A DNA stretch of 64,000 bases from Streptomyces bambusae (GCF_020532645.1 NZ_JAJAUZ010000011.1:1-64000), one strand, 5' to 3'; counted from the first letter of the stretch, positions 41,845 through 51,529 are shown. Numbers and translations: made by a program. The notes: a model not told the origin generated them from the letters alone.

Positions 41845-43494
41845 TCACCCCTGTGGGCGTACGTACACCTCGCGGCCCCCGACGTACGTGCCGAGGCACA
41901 CGGGCAGCTCGCGGCCGGGGGTCAGGTCCGGCAGCCCGGGGGTGCCGGAGCGCGGGTCGGTGGACCAGCGGGCCACCCGGTCGTCGGGAGCCTGCACCAC
42001 CAGCTCGTCCGTGCGCCAGAGCGCATAGTCGGCCGGGGCCCCGGGGACCAGCACACCGGCGTCGTCGCGGCCCAGGGCCCGCCAGCCGCCGCGGGTGTGG
42101 GCGGTGAAGGCGGCGCGCACCGAGATCCGGTGCCCGGGGGTGCGGTGGAAGGCGGCGGCCCGCACGGTCCCCCACGGGTCCAGCGGGGTCACGGGTGCGT
42201 CGGAGCCGAAGGCCAGGGGCACGCCGGCGCGCAGCATGGCCGCGTACGGGTTGAGGGTGCGGGCCCGTTCGGCGCCCAGGCGTTCGGCGTACATGCCGTC
42301 CTCGCCGCCCCAGGCCGCGTCGAAGGCGGGCTGGACGGAGGCGGTCAGGCCCAGCTCGGCGAAGGCGGCGATGCCGGCCGCGTCGAGCATCTCGGCGTGC
42401 TCGACGCGGTGCCGGGCGGCCCGGATGCGGGCGATGCCGACCTTCTCCGCGGCGGCCCGGACCCCTTCGACGACGGCGGTCAGGGCGGCGTCGCCGATGG
42501 CGTGGAAGCCGGCCTGGACCCCGGCCTCGGTGCAGGCTGCGACGTGGTCGGCGATGGCGGCGGCATCGAGGTAGGCGGTGCCGGTGTGGGCGGCGTCCCG
42601 GTAGGGGGCGTGCAGGCAGGCGGTGTGCGATCCGAGGGCGCCGTCGGCGAACAGGTCGCCGCCGGCGCCGACCGCGCCGAGCGCGACGGCCCGGGCCACG
42701 TCCTGCTCGGCCCAGTAGCCGAAGACGCGGGGGCCGGGCTCGCGGCCGGCCAGCTCCAGCAGGCCGGTGAAGTCCTCGGCGGAGGAGATGTCGGGGCCGC
42801 CGCACTCGTGCAGGGTCCCGATGCCGAGGGAGGCCGCGTGCCGCAGGGCCGCCCGCTGGGCCTCGTCGCGCTGGGCCGGGCCGACGGCACCGAGTGCGGC
42901 CCCCCGGACGGCGTGGTGGGCGTCGCGGGTGAGCGGTTCGCCGTCGCGGAAGCCGGGCAGCTCGCGGACCCCGCCGACGAGGTCGAGGAGGGCGGTGGTC
43001 ACGACGGCGGAGTGCACGTCGATGCGGCTGAGGTAGAGCGGCCGGCCGGCGGCGGCCTCGTCCAGCTCGGCGCGGTGCGGGGCGCGGCGCTCGGGCCAGC
43101 GGGCGGCGTCCCAGCCGTGGCCGAGCAGCACCCGGTCGTCGGGCCGGGCGGCGGCGTACGTACGGACCAGGCCGAGGGCCTCGGGCAGGGAGCGGGCGCC
43201 GGTCAGGTCGAGGCCGGTGAGGGCCAGGCCGGTGGCGGTGGTGTGCACGTGGGCGTCGGTGAAGGCGGGGGTGACCAGGGCGCCGTCCAGGTCGACGACC
43301 TCGTCGACGCCGTCCGCGAAGGCGTCCGCGGCGCCTTCGGAGCCGACCCAGGCGACGTGTCCGCGCTCGACGACCATCGCGGTGGCGAAGGGGTCGGCGG
43401 GGCTGTGGACCTCGCCCCGGCGGAGCAGGACGGTGCGGTGGGGTGCGGCGGGGGCTCCGGCGCCTTCGGCGGAGCCCGTGGGGATCTCGGTCAT
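41845..43494 (-). CDS. amidohydrolase (YtcJ-like metal-dependent hydrolase)
   Basis: A 549-residue cytoplasmic hydrolase of the amidohydrolase superfamily. Metal-ligand motif TDAHVHTTATG is at about residue 80. HAIGDAALTAVVEGV, RHRVEHAEML and FGSDAPVTPLDPW follow in order and supply the other metal ligands and the catalytic aspartate. The C-terminal part RAAFTAHTRGGWRALGRDD and GAPADYALWRTDEL fits the YtcJ-type subgroup. The substrate is unknown; such enzymes split N-acyl or formyl bonds. ATG 43494 is chosen because the longer frame is only a shadow. Confidence 0.88.
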   Translation of the reverse strand: MTEIPTGSAEGAGAPAAPHRTVLLRRGEVHSPADPFATAMVVERGHVAWVGSEGAADAFADGVDEVVDLDGALVTPAFTDAHVHTTATGLALTGLDLTGARSLPEALGLVRTYAAARPDDRVLLGHGWDAARWPERRAPHRAELDEAAAGRPLYLSRIDVHSAVVTTALLDLVGGVRELPGFRDGEPLTRDAHHAVRGAALGAVGPAQRDEAQRAALRHAASLGIGTLHECGGPDISSAEDFTGLLELAGREPGPRVFGYWAEQDVARAVALGAVGAGGDLFADGALGSHTACLHAPYRDAAHTGTAYLDAAAIADHVAACTEAGVQAGFHAIGDAALTAVVEGVRAAAEKVGIARIRAARHRVEHAEMLDAAGIAAFAELGLTASVQPAFDAAWGGEDGMYAERLGAERARTLNPYAAMLRAGVPLAFGSDAPVTPLDPWGTVRAAAFHRTPGHRISVRAAFTAHTRGGWRALGRDDAGVLVPGAPADYALWRTDELVVQAPDDRVARWSTDPRSGTPGLPDLTPGRELPVCLGTYVGGREVYVRPQG

Positions 43495-43682
43495 GGGGAC
43501 CAGTCTCGCGCCTCGCGGCGGTGCTCCCGGCACGGGGTGGCGGGAAACGCCCGGCGGCCGGATCCGGTGCTTGCGGGCGACGGCCGCGGGGCGGGGCCCG
43601 GCGGGGAGGTGGGAACGCCGGGCCGCGGCGGCGGGCGGCGGAGTGCGGGGGGCGGCCGGGACGGGGGGCGGCCGCGGGCGGG

Positions 43683-44132
43683 TCAGATGCGGGGCGGGCG
43701 GGCCTCGTAGGGGGTGGAGAGGACCACGGTGGTGCGGGTGGACACGCCGGCGAGGGCGCGCAGCCGGCCGAGCAGGTCCTCCAGTTCCAGCGGGGTGGCC
43801 ACCCGCACCTTGAGGATGTAGTTCTCGTCGCCGGCCACGCTGTGGCAGGCCTCGATCTCGGGGACTCCGGCGAGCCGCTCGGCGATGTCGTCGGGCGCGC
43901 TCAGGTCGAAGGGCTTCACCGAGATGAACGCCGTCAGCGGCAGTCCCACGGCCTCCGGATCGACGACGGCCGCGTACCCGCGGATCACTCCGCGCTGCTC
44001 CAGCCGGCGTACTCGTTGATGGACCGCCGACGTGGACAGGCCCGTGGCCTTGCCCAGGTCCGTGTAGCTCATGCGTCCGTCCCGGACGAGGAGATCCACG
44101 ATCTGCCGGTCCAGTTCCTCCATTGCGCTCAT
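43683..44132 (-). CDS. Lrp/AsnC-family transcriptional regulator
   Basis: A 149-residue regulator with an N-terminal winged helix (LDRQIVDLLVRDGRMSYTDL then GLSTSAVHQRVRRLEQRGVI) and a C-terminal ligand-binding RAM domain (CHSVAGDENYILKVRVATPLE). Lrp/AsnC proteins sense amino acids and act as octamers. Two start ATGs lie three codons apart. It is 188 bp upstream of the amidohydrolase gene on the same strand and divergent from the hypothetical gene at 44337. Confidence 0.92.
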   Translation of the reverse strand: MSAMEELDRQIVDLLVRDGRMSYTDLGKATGLSTSAVHQRVRRLEQRGVIRGYAAVVDPEAVGLPLTAFISVKPFDLSAPDDIAERLAGVPEIEACHSVAGDENYILKVRVATPLELEDLLGRLRALAGVSTRTTVVLSTPYEARPPRI

Positions 44133-44336
44133 AGCCGCTCAACCTATTGCCCCGGGGGCGCTCCGGCACAGTGGCGGCGGGCCCGAATCGGCACCTGCGG
44201 CGGGCATGTGACGAAGGCCACAACCGCAAGTAGGTCCAGGCCGGAGTGTTGTGGTTACTCGTGCCGCACGGCGGGAAGTGGTTGCTGTGGCCGAGGCAGA
44301 TCCTGCCGCCCGGCCCAGCCAAGGGGGAGTACATCC

Positions 44337-44768
44337 ATGCCGAACAACAAGCGCACCGGTCGCCCGGAGCCGGAGCCCCTCGATCTCGCCGATCCCGTCG
44401 AGGAGGAGGAACCGGAGGACCTCTGGACCGCGGAGTCCTTCGAGGTCCACCACGCGACCTGCCCCGACTGCTCCCAGTCGATCGCCCTCGTCGCGGACGA
44501 GGAGTTCCTTCCCGAGCACGCGCTCTGCCTGACGCCGTGGAACCCGTTCGGGCTGACGGTCTGCCCGGGCACCGGCCGGCCGGCGTCGCCGGCACCCGGA
44601 GCGGACTCCCCCGCGGAGCGCGAGCTGGAGCCGGTGGTGCTCCTGACGCTCCCCCAGGGCCTGGACTGGCGTACGCAGCCGTTCTCGCACGTCGGCGGCC
44701 CGGGCTCGCGGCCGCGCCGTCCGGAGCGGCCCGCGCCGGTGCAGAGCCGGCACGCGCAGGCGGCCTGA
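44337..44768 (+). CDS. conserved hypothetical protein with a CxxC pair
   Basis: A 143-residue soluble, acidic protein. After an acidic leader (PLDLADPVEEEEPEDLW) comes HHATCPDCSQSIALVADEEF, a single zinc-ribbon-like CxxC, then CLTPWNPFGLTVCPGTG with two more cysteines, so a four-cysteine metal site is possible. The C terminus is basic and Pro-rich. ATG 44337 has GGGGGAG upstream. I do not recognise a named family. Confidence 0.75.
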   Translation: MPNNKRTGRPEPEPLDLADPVEEEEPEDLWTAESFEVHHATCPDCSQSIALVADEEFLPEHALCLTPWNPFGLTVCPGTGRPASPAPGADSPAERELEPVVLLTLPQGLDWRTQPFSHVGGPGSRPRRPERPAPVQSRHAQAA

Positions 44769-44782
44769 CCGCCCGGTCTTCC

Positions 44783-45874
44783 CTACCAGTAGGTGCCCTG
44801 CACCATGGCGGCGAGGCTGGCATGGTGCAGGATCAGGCCGTCCGGGTCCGCCGGTACGGCCACCTCGCCGAAGTGCGCCTGGCGGTAGGCGATCCGGAGC
44901 ATCACGATCGCGTGCCGCAGGGCCGCGTAGAGGGTGTGGAACTCCATGTCGCGCGGGGTGTGCCCGGTGAGTTCGGCGTAGCGGCGTTCGACGGCGTCGC
45001 GGCGCAGGAAGTCGGGCAGTCCGGGCTGGCCGAATCCGACCGTCAGGTCCTGGAAGAAGCGATGCAGGTAGACCGTCCAGCCGAGGTCCACTTCGCGCGG
45101 GGCCAGGGCGGCCATCTCCCAGTCGAGGACGGCCACCGGTTCGAAGCCGTCGTAGACGACGTTCCCGATGCGGGCGTCGCCCCAGTTGAGGACGGCGGGT
45201 CCCTCGTCGGCGGGCCACAGCTCCTCCAGCCGTCCGAAGGCCCGCTCGATCAGCGGTGACCGGGACAGACCGGCCACCACCCAGTCGTAGTAGGCGCGTT
45301 GGGCTTCGACGTGCCGGCGCAGCGGGCTGCCGGTGCCCTCGGGGAGCAGGAACTCCGCCTCCTTGGCGGGGAACTGGTCGTGCAGCCGGGCCAGCAGACC
45401 GATGCTCTCCTCCTCCAGACCGGCCCGTTCGGCGTCGGTCGCCGCGTGCAGCCAGTTGCCCTCGTACGTGTAGGGCATGACGTCGGGCGGCACCCGGCCC
45501 TCGGCGCGGGCCATCACGAAGAACGGCGCCCCAAGCGGTTCGGGATCGATTTCCAGCCATTGCACCCGCGGGACCGGCAGGTCGGTGTACTCGGCGACCA
45601 GGCTCATCACGCGGTGCTGGCGGGGCATGTCGTACGTGGGGAACACGGTGTACGCGGCGGGGTCGGCGGCGAGCCGGAGGGCGCAGGCGCGCAGCGGGGT
45701 GCGGGGGTGCTCGATGTCGAAGAGCAGGGTCTCGCTGGACATGCCGTTGGAGGCGGGGGTGGTGATCCCGGTGACGCGGGCGCCGGGGAGCCGCCGGCCG
45801 AGCCAGGCGGTGAGGCGGCGGCCGATCTCCTCGGGCTCGCGGGTGGAGGTGCGGGGACGTGGCGCGGTTGCCAT
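44783..45874 (-). CDS. APH-fold phosphotransferase family protein
   Basis: A 363-residue protein kinase-like phosphotransferase. The nucleotide-binding start is GITTPASNGMSSETLLFDI, the catalytic loop is VLNWGDARIGNVVY (normally HGDxxxxN, with Asn-Trp for the usual His) and the metal-binding aspartate is in VAVLDWEMAALAPREVDLGW. The best fit is the ACAD10/APH-like group linked to acyl-CoA metabolism. It follows the lipocalin-like gene on the same strand after 159 bp. Confidence 0.85.
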   Translation of the reverse strand: MATAPRPRTSTREPEEIGRRLTAWLGRRLPGARVTGITTPASNGMSSETLLFDIEHPRTPLRACALRLAADPAAYTVFPTYDMPRQHRVMSLVAEYTDLPVPRVQWLEIDPEPLGAPFFVMARAEGRVPPDVMPYTYEGNWLHAATDAERAGLEEESIGLLARLHDQFPAKEAEFLLPEGTGSPLRRHVEAQRAYYDWVVAGLSRSPLIERAFGRLEELWPADEGPAVLNWGDARIGNVVYDGFEPVAVLDWEMAALAPREVDLGWTVYLHRFFQDLTVGFGQPGLPDFLRRDAVERRYAELTGHTPRDMEFHTLYAALRHAIVMLRIAYRQAHFGEVAVPADPDGLILHHASLAAMVQGTYW

Positions 45875-46033
45875 GCGGTGCTCCTGTCCGCTGCGGGCGG
45901 GGGTGGGGTGCGCGGGCCGCGGCCGGGTGGCGTTCCTGCGGCCGGCCGACGGTCCTGCGAGGGGGGCGGTCCTGCGGCGGCCCTGCGGAGGGCCTCGGAT
46001 GCCGGTCCGGAGGGGCGGCCCGGGCGCCCCGGT

Positions 46034-47167
46034 TCAGGGTGCGACGGACCCGTAGTCGGTGAACCCGCTCGGGTCGTGGCGGCCGAAGCTGCCGTGCTCG
46101 AAGATGCCGTGGCCGATGCGGCCGTCGAGGGTGAAGCGGGCCGAGTGGTCGGTGACTCCGAAGGCGGCCATCGGGTGTGCGGCCGGGTCGGAGAGGTCGT
46201 AGGTGCGGCGGTCGGTCCAGCCGCGCCCCTGCCAGCTGCCGTGCTGCCAGTCGGTGGCGGGCGGGTAGCCGGCGCCGACGGCCAGCGGGGAGGAGGCCAG
46301 GATCTCCACGCCGAGTTCGAGGGGTTTGCGGGCCGGGTCGGTGAGGTGGATGACGGCGCTCTCGGGGTGGCGGGTGCCGGGGCGGTAGCGGATGTCGGTG
46401 TGCGGCCAGCCGAGCTGGACGTCGGGGCGGCCGCTGTCCGCCGGGAAGACCTGGAGGGCCTCGTTCAGGGTGCGGTGGCCGTCGGCGTCCTCCTGGACGA
46501 CGACCATGAGGAAGCGGTCGTCGAAGCGGACGGGCACCCAGAGCCAGTGGAAGCCCTCGGGGCGCAGTTCGGCTGCGGCCCGGCCGCCGTCCTCGCCGGG
46601 GATCGGGCGCACCCCCCAGCTGCGGTCGCGGGTGCCGGTCCACTCCCCCTCGGTGAGGGTGGTCCGTTCGCCTCCGGCGGTGAGGGTGCCGGTGACGGTG
46701 CCCGCCTGGACGAACCGGCGGCCCTCCAGCATCAGGCGGTCGCCGCGCCGCTGCACGTGGTGGGGCTCCCAGACGGCGGGGAAGGCCGCGGTCCAGGTGA
46801 TGTCGCAGGAGAGTCCGTCGGGGTCGGCGGGGTCCGGGTCGCAGTGCAGGTGCAGGCGGCGCAGGGGGGTGTCGACGGTGATGCGCAGCGGGCCGACGGC
46901 GAGGTTCATGCGGTCGTCGCCAAGGGCGTCGGAGGCGCGTACGGCGAGAAGTTCGCCACCGCGGCGCAGGGTGGCGTAGGCGTCGATGACGCCGGCGTTG
47001 GGGTAGACGCCGAGGCCGAGGATGAGCACGGCGCGTCCGGCGTGGTCGAACACGTGGAAGATGCACCGGTCGTAGGCGTTGCGGTCGCCGGTGGCCACGT
47101 GCTTCATCGACAACGGGGCCTGGTGGATGGGGTATTCGTCGAGGGCGATGGGGCGGTCCGCGGGCAC
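46034..47167 (-). CDS. lipocalin/CrtC-like protein of unknown function
   Basis: A 377-residue protein dominated by beta strands, with repeated Trp- and Asp-rich turns (RDRSWGVRPIP, LEGRRFVQAGTVTGTL, HWLWVPVRFDDRFLMVVVQED). This resembles the double-lipocalin fold of hydroxyneurosporene hydratase (CrtC) and related uncharacterised proteins. No signal peptide is seen. GTG 47167 is supported by AGGAGG six bases upstream, so the longer frame to 47353 is rejected. It is paired with the phosphotransferase gene. The substrate is unknown. Confidence 0.75.
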   Translation of the reverse strand: MPADRPIALDEYPIHQAPLSMKHVATGDRNAYDRCIFHVFDHAGRAVLILGLGVYPNAGVIDAYATLRRGGELLAVRASDALGDDRMNLAVGPLRITVDTPLRRLHLHCDPDPADPDGLSCDITWTAAFPAVWEPHHVQRRGDRLMLEGRRFVQAGTVTGTLTAGGERTTLTEGEWTGTRDRSWGVRPIPGEDGGRAAAELRPEGFHWLWVPVRFDDRFLMVVVQEDADGHRTLNEALQVFPADSGRPDVQLGWPHTDIRYRPGTRHPESAVIHLTDPARKPLELGVEILASSPLAVGAGYPPATDWQHGSWQGRGWTDRRTYDLSDPAAHPMAAFGVTDHSARFTLDGRIGHGIFEHGSFGRHDPSGFTDYGSVAP

Positions 47168-47351
47168 GGCGAGCCTCCTGGGCGCAGCTGGGGCGGTTCC
47201 GGGCGGAGATGACGCTACGTCAGGAACCGCGCACACGACCAGACTTCTGTCACCCGCTGACAGAAAAGGGTGCCGGGGACCCGTCGAACGGATCCCCGAC
47301 ACCCTGCGGGGGTTACCTGGTCGTACGGCCCTGCGTTGGCCGTGCGTGACC

Positions 47352-47588
47352 ATGCTGCAGACGTCAACCGGACGACGACGCCGCCCGATGCCTCCGGGCT
47401 CCGAAGAATCGGTTCAGCAGGTGCCTGCCGACCCACCGATCTACCGGGCCCTGCTGGCCCGCTGGAGTAGTGACGGCCGGACCCTGCCGGGGCGGCGGGA
47501 CCCCGAGTGGACCCGCCTCACCACCTCGCCCGTGTGGCCCTCGGGCGGCCTGTATCCGCGCGATCCGACCAGGCCCGGTTCCGGCTGA
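47352..47588 (+). CDS. small conserved hypothetical protein
   Basis: The protein has about 78 residues; the start is uncertain (ATG 47352 or 47388). The C-terminal block PADPPIYRALLARWSSDGRTL then PEWTRLTTSPVWP has a regular, conserved look. There is no ribosome site, signal or membrane segment. It sits between two reverse-strand genes and ends 4 bp before the acyl-CoA dehydrogenase stop. Confidence 0.55.
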   Translation: MLQTSTGRRRRPMPPGSEESVQQVPADPPIYRALLARWSSDGRTLPGRRDPEWTRLTTSPVWPSGGLYPRDPTRPGSG

Positions 47589-47592
47589 GCGG

Positions 47593-48765
47593 TCAGCGGG
47601 ACTCGGGGCCCAGCAGGTGGCGGCCGATCACCATGCGCTGGATCTGGTTGGTGCCCTCGACGATCTGCAGCACCTTGGCCTCGCGCATCAGGCGCTCGGC
47701 CGGGAAGTCCGCGGTGTAGCCGTAGCCGCCGAGGACCTGGACGGCGTCCGTGGTGACGGACATCGCGGCGTCGGTGCAGAACAGCTTCGCCATGGCCGCC
47801 TGCTTGGAGAACGGCTTGCCGGCGTCCCGCAGCCGCGCCGCCGCCAGGTACAGGGAGCGGCCCGCTTCGATCCGGGTCGCCATGTCGGCGAGCATGAAGC
47901 GCAGGCCCTGGAAGTCGCCGATGGGGCGGCCGAACTGCTTGCGCCCGGCCGCGTAGGCCAGCGCCTCGTCGAGGGCCGCCTGCGCCACACCGACGGCACA
48001 GGCCGCGATGCCGAGGCGGCCGGAGTCCAGCGCGGAGAGCGCCAGCGTGAAGCCCTGCCCCTCATCGCCGAGCCGGCGGCGGTCGGAGACCCGTACGCCG
48101 TCGAAGTGGACCTGGGCGGTGGGCGAGCCCTTCATGCCCATCTTCTTCTCCGGCAGGGCCGCGCTCAGGCCGGGCGCGTCGCCGGGCACCAGGAAGGCGG
48201 TGATCCCGCGCGGGCCCTCGGCGCCGCTGCGGGCCAGGACGGTGTAGAAGTCGGCCACGCCGCCGTGGGTGATCCACGCCTTGGTGCCGGTGAGCACCCA
48301 GTCGTCGCCGTCCCGGACGGCCTTCGTGGTCAGGGAGGCCGCGTCGGAACCGGAGGCCGGCTCGGAGAGGCAGTACGCACCCAGCAGGCCGCCGCCGAGC
48401 ATGGCCGGGAGGAACTCCTCCTGCTGCTCCTTGGTGCCGAAGCCGGCCAGCCCGTGGCAGGCCAGGGAGTGCACGCTGACGCCGAGGCCGACCGTCAGCC
48501 GCGCCGCCGCCAGCTCCTCCAGCACCTGGAGGTAGACCTCGTACGGCTGGTCGCCGCCGCCGGACTCGGAGCCGTACGGCAGGCCCAGCAGCCCCGACTC
48601 GGACAGCAGGGCGAACAGCTCGCGCGGGAACCGTCCGGCCTCCTCCTGCTCCGCGGCGTGCGGCCGGATCTCCCGGTCGGCGATGTCGCGTACCAGCGCG
48701 AGGAGGTCACGGGACTCCTCGGTGGGCAGCTGTCGGTCCACCGGCTGCGGGGCGCGGTCGGTCAT
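47593..48765 (-). CDS. acyl-CoA dehydrogenase
   Basis: A 390-residue FAD enzyme that oxidises acyl-CoA to 2-enoyl-CoA. Seen are CLSEPASGSDAASLTTKAV, ITHGGVADFYTVLAR, RKQFGRPIGDFQGLRFMLAD and the catalytic base region QIVEGTNQIQRMVIGRHLL, where the glutamate of EGTNQ is in place. The length is usual. ATG 48765 has GAGGAGAG upstream. It stands alone, so its chain-length preference is not indicated by context. Confidence 0.94.
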   Translation of the reverse strand: MTDRAPQPVDRQLPTEESRDLLALVRDIADREIRPHAAEQEEAGRFPRELFALLSESGLLGLPYGSESGGGDQPYEVYLQVLEELAAARLTVGLGVSVHSLACHGLAGFGTKEQQEEFLPAMLGGGLLGAYCLSEPASGSDAASLTTKAVRDGDDWVLTGTKAWITHGGVADFYTVLARSGAEGPRGITAFLVPGDAPGLSAALPEKKMGMKGSPTAQVHFDGVRVSDRRRLGDEGQGFTLALSALDSGRLGIAACAVGVAQAALDEALAYAAGRKQFGRPIGDFQGLRFMLADMATRIEAGRSLYLAAARLRDAGKPFSKQAAMAKLFCTDAAMSVTTDAVQVLGGYGYTADFPAERLMREAKVLQIVEGTNQIQRMVIGRHLLGPESR

Positions 48766-48916
48766 GGCGGCGCTCTCCTCCCTCGTTGGGCAGTGCGAAG
48801 ACGCGCGCCGGGTGAGCACGCGTCTCCGTCGTCGATGCTCTCGCAACCGAATGCCGCCCTCCCGGATCACGGGAGCGGCGCGTGTTGTCGGCTGCGGCGC
48901 GCCCGAGTATGCCCGA

Positions 48917-48933
48917 TGACGGCAGTTCCGTCA
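48917..48933. promoter_or_regulatory. inverted repeat TGACGG-N5-CCGTCA
   Basis: TGACGG (48917-48922) and CCGTCA (48928-48933) form a 6-bp inverted repeat about 150 bp upstream of the acyl-CoA dehydrogenase start. It is a plausible TetR-type operator, not proven. No gene is seen in 48766-49057. Confidence 0.3.
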
Positions 48934-49057
48934 CGGGTCCGATATCAGGAACCTGCCGGTCAGGGGCGTCGCAGGCGCTTTCCGGCAGCCTGCGGGGCCG
49001 GGCATTCCGGTACGAATTCCACCCCGGTCGGGCCGTGCCCCGCGGCCGGGCGGAGGG

Positions 49058-49249
49058 TCACATCAGGCCGGTCTGCGTGACGAACATCGCGAGCACGACG
49101 ACGAGGGTCCAGCCGAGTACGTGCTCCAGCCAACGGGGGCCGTCCTCGGGGCCGCCGGTACGGGTGGCGGCTTCGTCGGCGGGCCCGGCGGACGGGTCCT
49201 TGCCGAGCCGGGAGAGGGCTGCACTGTTCGCGGTCATGGTGTCTCGCAT
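49058..49249 (-). CDS. small single-pass membrane protein
   Basis: About 63 residues. A charged, Gly/Asp-rich N-terminal half (SRLGKDPSAGPADEAATRTG) is followed by one C-terminal membrane segment (HVLGWTLVVVLAMFVTQTGL). It starts at ATG 49249 or 49237 (MTANSAAL). No family is recognised. It is on the same strand as the SPW-repeat protein gene upstream of it, 182 bp apart. Confidence 0.55.
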   Translation of the reverse strand: MRDTMTANSAALSRLGKDPSAGPADEAATRTGGPEDGPRWLEHVLGWTLVVVLAMFVTQTGLM

Positions 49250-49431
49250 CGGTTCGTCTGGCGGTCGGACGTCCCCCCGGTGTGCCGTCCAATGTGCCAG
49301 CGGACCGGCCCGCCCCGGTAGGGGCGGCGGGGCACGGTGACCCTCCTCACAGGGCACCGGGCAGCCGCGCGGGCACGGCGCCGGGCCCCGGCGCGACGGC
49401 CGGGGCCCGGCGGTTCGGGCACGGACGGGGT

Positions 49432-49851
49432 TCAGGTCTTCCTGCGGTCGGCCAGGGTCATCGCCAGGCCGAGCAGCAACGCGACCGCGCCGGTGATGAC
49501 GTTGCTGACCACGCTGCGGGTGGTGTCGACGTTCCCGGTGATGACCCACGGGGACACGATGGTCCAGGCGCCGATGGCGATGCCGGCCCAGGCGAGCGAG
49601 TGCGTGCGCTCGTAGGCGGAGCCGAGACCGCCCATGAACAGGCAGTACGCGGCACCGGTGATCAGGTTGCAGACCGCCAGCGGGGTGAGGTTGCTGAACC
49701 CGGCGATCCACGGCGAGGCCGCGAGGTACAGGCCGGTGACGACGGCCAGGGTCTCGACGGCCTGGGCGCTCGGGGTCGCGGTCGCCCGCTCGAACCGGGT
49801 GCGCATCTCGGCGAGGTCGGGGTGGTGCTCGATGGTGGGGTGTAGGGACAT
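49432..49851 (-). CDS. SPW-repeat membrane protein
   Basis: A 139-residue membrane protein with four hydrophobic segments and two SPW motifs: LYLAASPWIAGFSN and WTIVSPWVITGN. These define the SPW-repeat family, of unknown function. ATG 49851 has AGGAGG before it. An AT-rich patch (about 49870-49905) just upstream is the likely promoter. Confidence 0.9.
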   Translation of the reverse strand: MSLHPTIEHHPDLAEMRTRFERATATPSAQAVETLAVVTGLYLAASPWIAGFSNLTPLAVCNLITGAAYCLFMGGLGSAYERTHSLAWAGIAIGAWTIVSPWVITGNVDTTRSVVSNVITGAVALLLGLAMTLADRRKT

Positions 49852-49992
49852 GTCGGGCCGCCTCCTGTGAAGCATTTATCTGCCCTTTATCCCTTATGTA
49901 ACGCTTCTCCGTGCCGCAGGTCAACGGCCCGCCGGAAGCGGTCCGGCGGACTGCCGGGAGCCGCTCGTCCGGCAGGCCGCCGGTGCCGGCGC

Positions 49993-51339
49993 TCAGATCA
50001 CCCCGACCGCCGCCAGGGCCGCGATCTGGGTGGCCGAGGGGCGGGCCGGAACGTACAGGTAGCAGATGCCGCCGGAGCCGCCCACCACCTTGCCGGCCGT
50101 GTTGTGGCGCCGGGTGCGCAGCCAGACGTTCTCGAACTCGCGGCGCCGGTAGATCCGCCGTACGGCCGTGTTGGTGGGCGCGTGCGGGTCGTTGGCGACC
50201 ACGTCGCCGGCGCCGGTGAAGCCGACCACGGTCATCAGGTGGCCGGCCGTGCCGTACCCGGCACCGGTCAGCTCCTCGGCCCGGAAGGACTGCGAGGTGA
50301 TCACCGGGATCCCGGCCCTGATCAGGCGCTCGGCGTCGGACAGCGAGCACAGCCGGGTGACGACGGCGGCCAGGTCCGGGTAGGTGGCCGCGTAGGCCGC
50401 GTTGAAGGGCCAGTTGCCGCAGCCGCGGTACTGGTGGTCGTACGTCTGCCGGGCCGCGTGGCAGATCTGCGGGTCGCTATACGAGCGGTCCACCCAGGCC
50501 AGCGCGGCCGGGTCGGGCCGGCGGCCCCAGTACTCGATCGTCATCTGCGAGGAGCTGGGGCTGCACCAGGCCTCGCCGCCATTGTCGTACTGGGGGTACC
50601 GGCCGGTGTGGACCTCCTGCGAGTACCGCGGCACGGCCAGCTCTCGGCCCGGGCCGGGCACCGACGCGGGGACGGAGAAGCGGTCCGGCACGTCGGAGGC
50701 CATCGCCCCGGCCAGGAACACGGACGGGGTGACCGCCGCGCCCGGGGTCCGGTACAGCGTGAGCCGCAGCTGCCAGTGGGTCAGCCGCAGCCCGCTCGCC
50801 GGGGCGTCCACGGACAGGGTGTCGGTGCCGACGCTGCTGCGCCCGTCACCCTGGCCGTCGACCGAGGCGCGCCGGATGTCGGCGTCCCCGGCGGCCCAGC
50901 GCGCCATCACGTACCAGGGGCTCCGGGTGCCGTCCGGGTAGGTGGCGCGCAGTTCCACACCGAGCCAGGTGCCGCGCGGGGTGTGCGCGTTCCAGGAGGC
51001 GATCACCTCGGTGGCGGGCACCGTGGAGCGGTGCACCGGGGAGACCCAGCGGGCGTACTCCCAGGCGGCCGTCCGGCCGGTGTGCGGGTCCGTGTGGTCG
51101 GTGCGGCCGGCGGGCGCCGCGATGCGCAGCGCGGGGCGCACCCCGCCGGCGGCGGCCGTGCCCTCGTGGCTGCCGGCCCGCCAGTGGCCGTGGGAGAACC
51201 AGAAGCGGTTGTCGACGGTACGGGCCGGGGCCGCGGCGCGGGGCCCGGCGGCGGCTGCGCCGGGGCCGGGTGCGGCGGTCGCGGCGGCGACGGCGAGGGC
51301 GGCGGCCAGGACGGCCCGGCGCGGCGTGGAAGCGGTCAT
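49993..51339 (-). CDS. secreted C39-like cysteine peptidase
   Basis: A 448-residue exported protein. The signal peptide (residues 1-36) has PRRAVLAAALAVAAATAAPG, so Tat or Sec export is possible. A middle region of about 200 residues is beta-rich. The C-terminal papain-like domain has the catalytic cysteine in NGGEAWCSPSSSQMTIEYW and histidine in YGTAGHLMTVVGF. The family includes bacteriocin-processing and cell-wall-type peptidases. A secreted enzyme of unknown substrate is the safe call. Confidence 0.85.
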   Translation of the reverse strand: MTASTPRRAVLAAALAVAAATAAPGPGAAAAGPRAAAPARTVDNRFWFSHGHWRAGSHEGTAAAGGVRPALRIAAPAGRTDHTDPHTGRTAAWEYARWVSPVHRSTVPATEVIASWNAHTPRGTWLGVELRATYPDGTRSPWYVMARWAAGDADIRRASVDGQGDGRSSVGTDTLSVDAPASGLRLTHWQLRLTLYRTPGAAVTPSVFLAGAMASDVPDRFSVPASVPGPGRELAVPRYSQEVHTGRYPQYDNGGEAWCSPSSSQMTIEYWGRRPDPAALAWVDRSYSDPQICHAARQTYDHQYRGCGNWPFNAAYAATYPDLAAVVTRLCSLSDAERLIRAGIPVITSQSFRAEELTGAGYGTAGHLMTVVGFTGAGDVVANDPHAPTNTAVRRIYRRREFENVWLRTRRHNTAGKVVGGSGGICYLYVPARPSATQIAALAAVGVI

Positions 51340-51523
51340 CGGCGGGGAACCCCCAGTCGGATCCGGACGGGTCGGGCCGGCTCGTCCGGACCCTGCGGTG
51401 CAGGGACGGTCCGGACGGGACGACCGGGGGTCCGTCCGGCCCTGATCCGCCGGGCGGACCCCCGGCCACCTTCGCAGTCCGCGGGCGCTCGCAGCCAGGC
51501 CCGCGGGTCGTGTCCCGGCTCAG

Positions 51524-51529
51524 TAGGCT
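51524..51529 (+). promoter_or_regulatory. -10 hexamer TAGGCT for leaderless kinase gene
   Basis: TAGGCT ends six bases before the GTG at 51536 with no ribosome-binding site. This is the fourth occurrence of this spacing in the window. Confidence 0.5.

Noticed and set aside
44139..47066. 975-residue reverse frame
   Set aside because: It is a different-frame shadow of the phosphotransferase and lipocalin-like genes, with Arg/Pro/His-rich low complexity.
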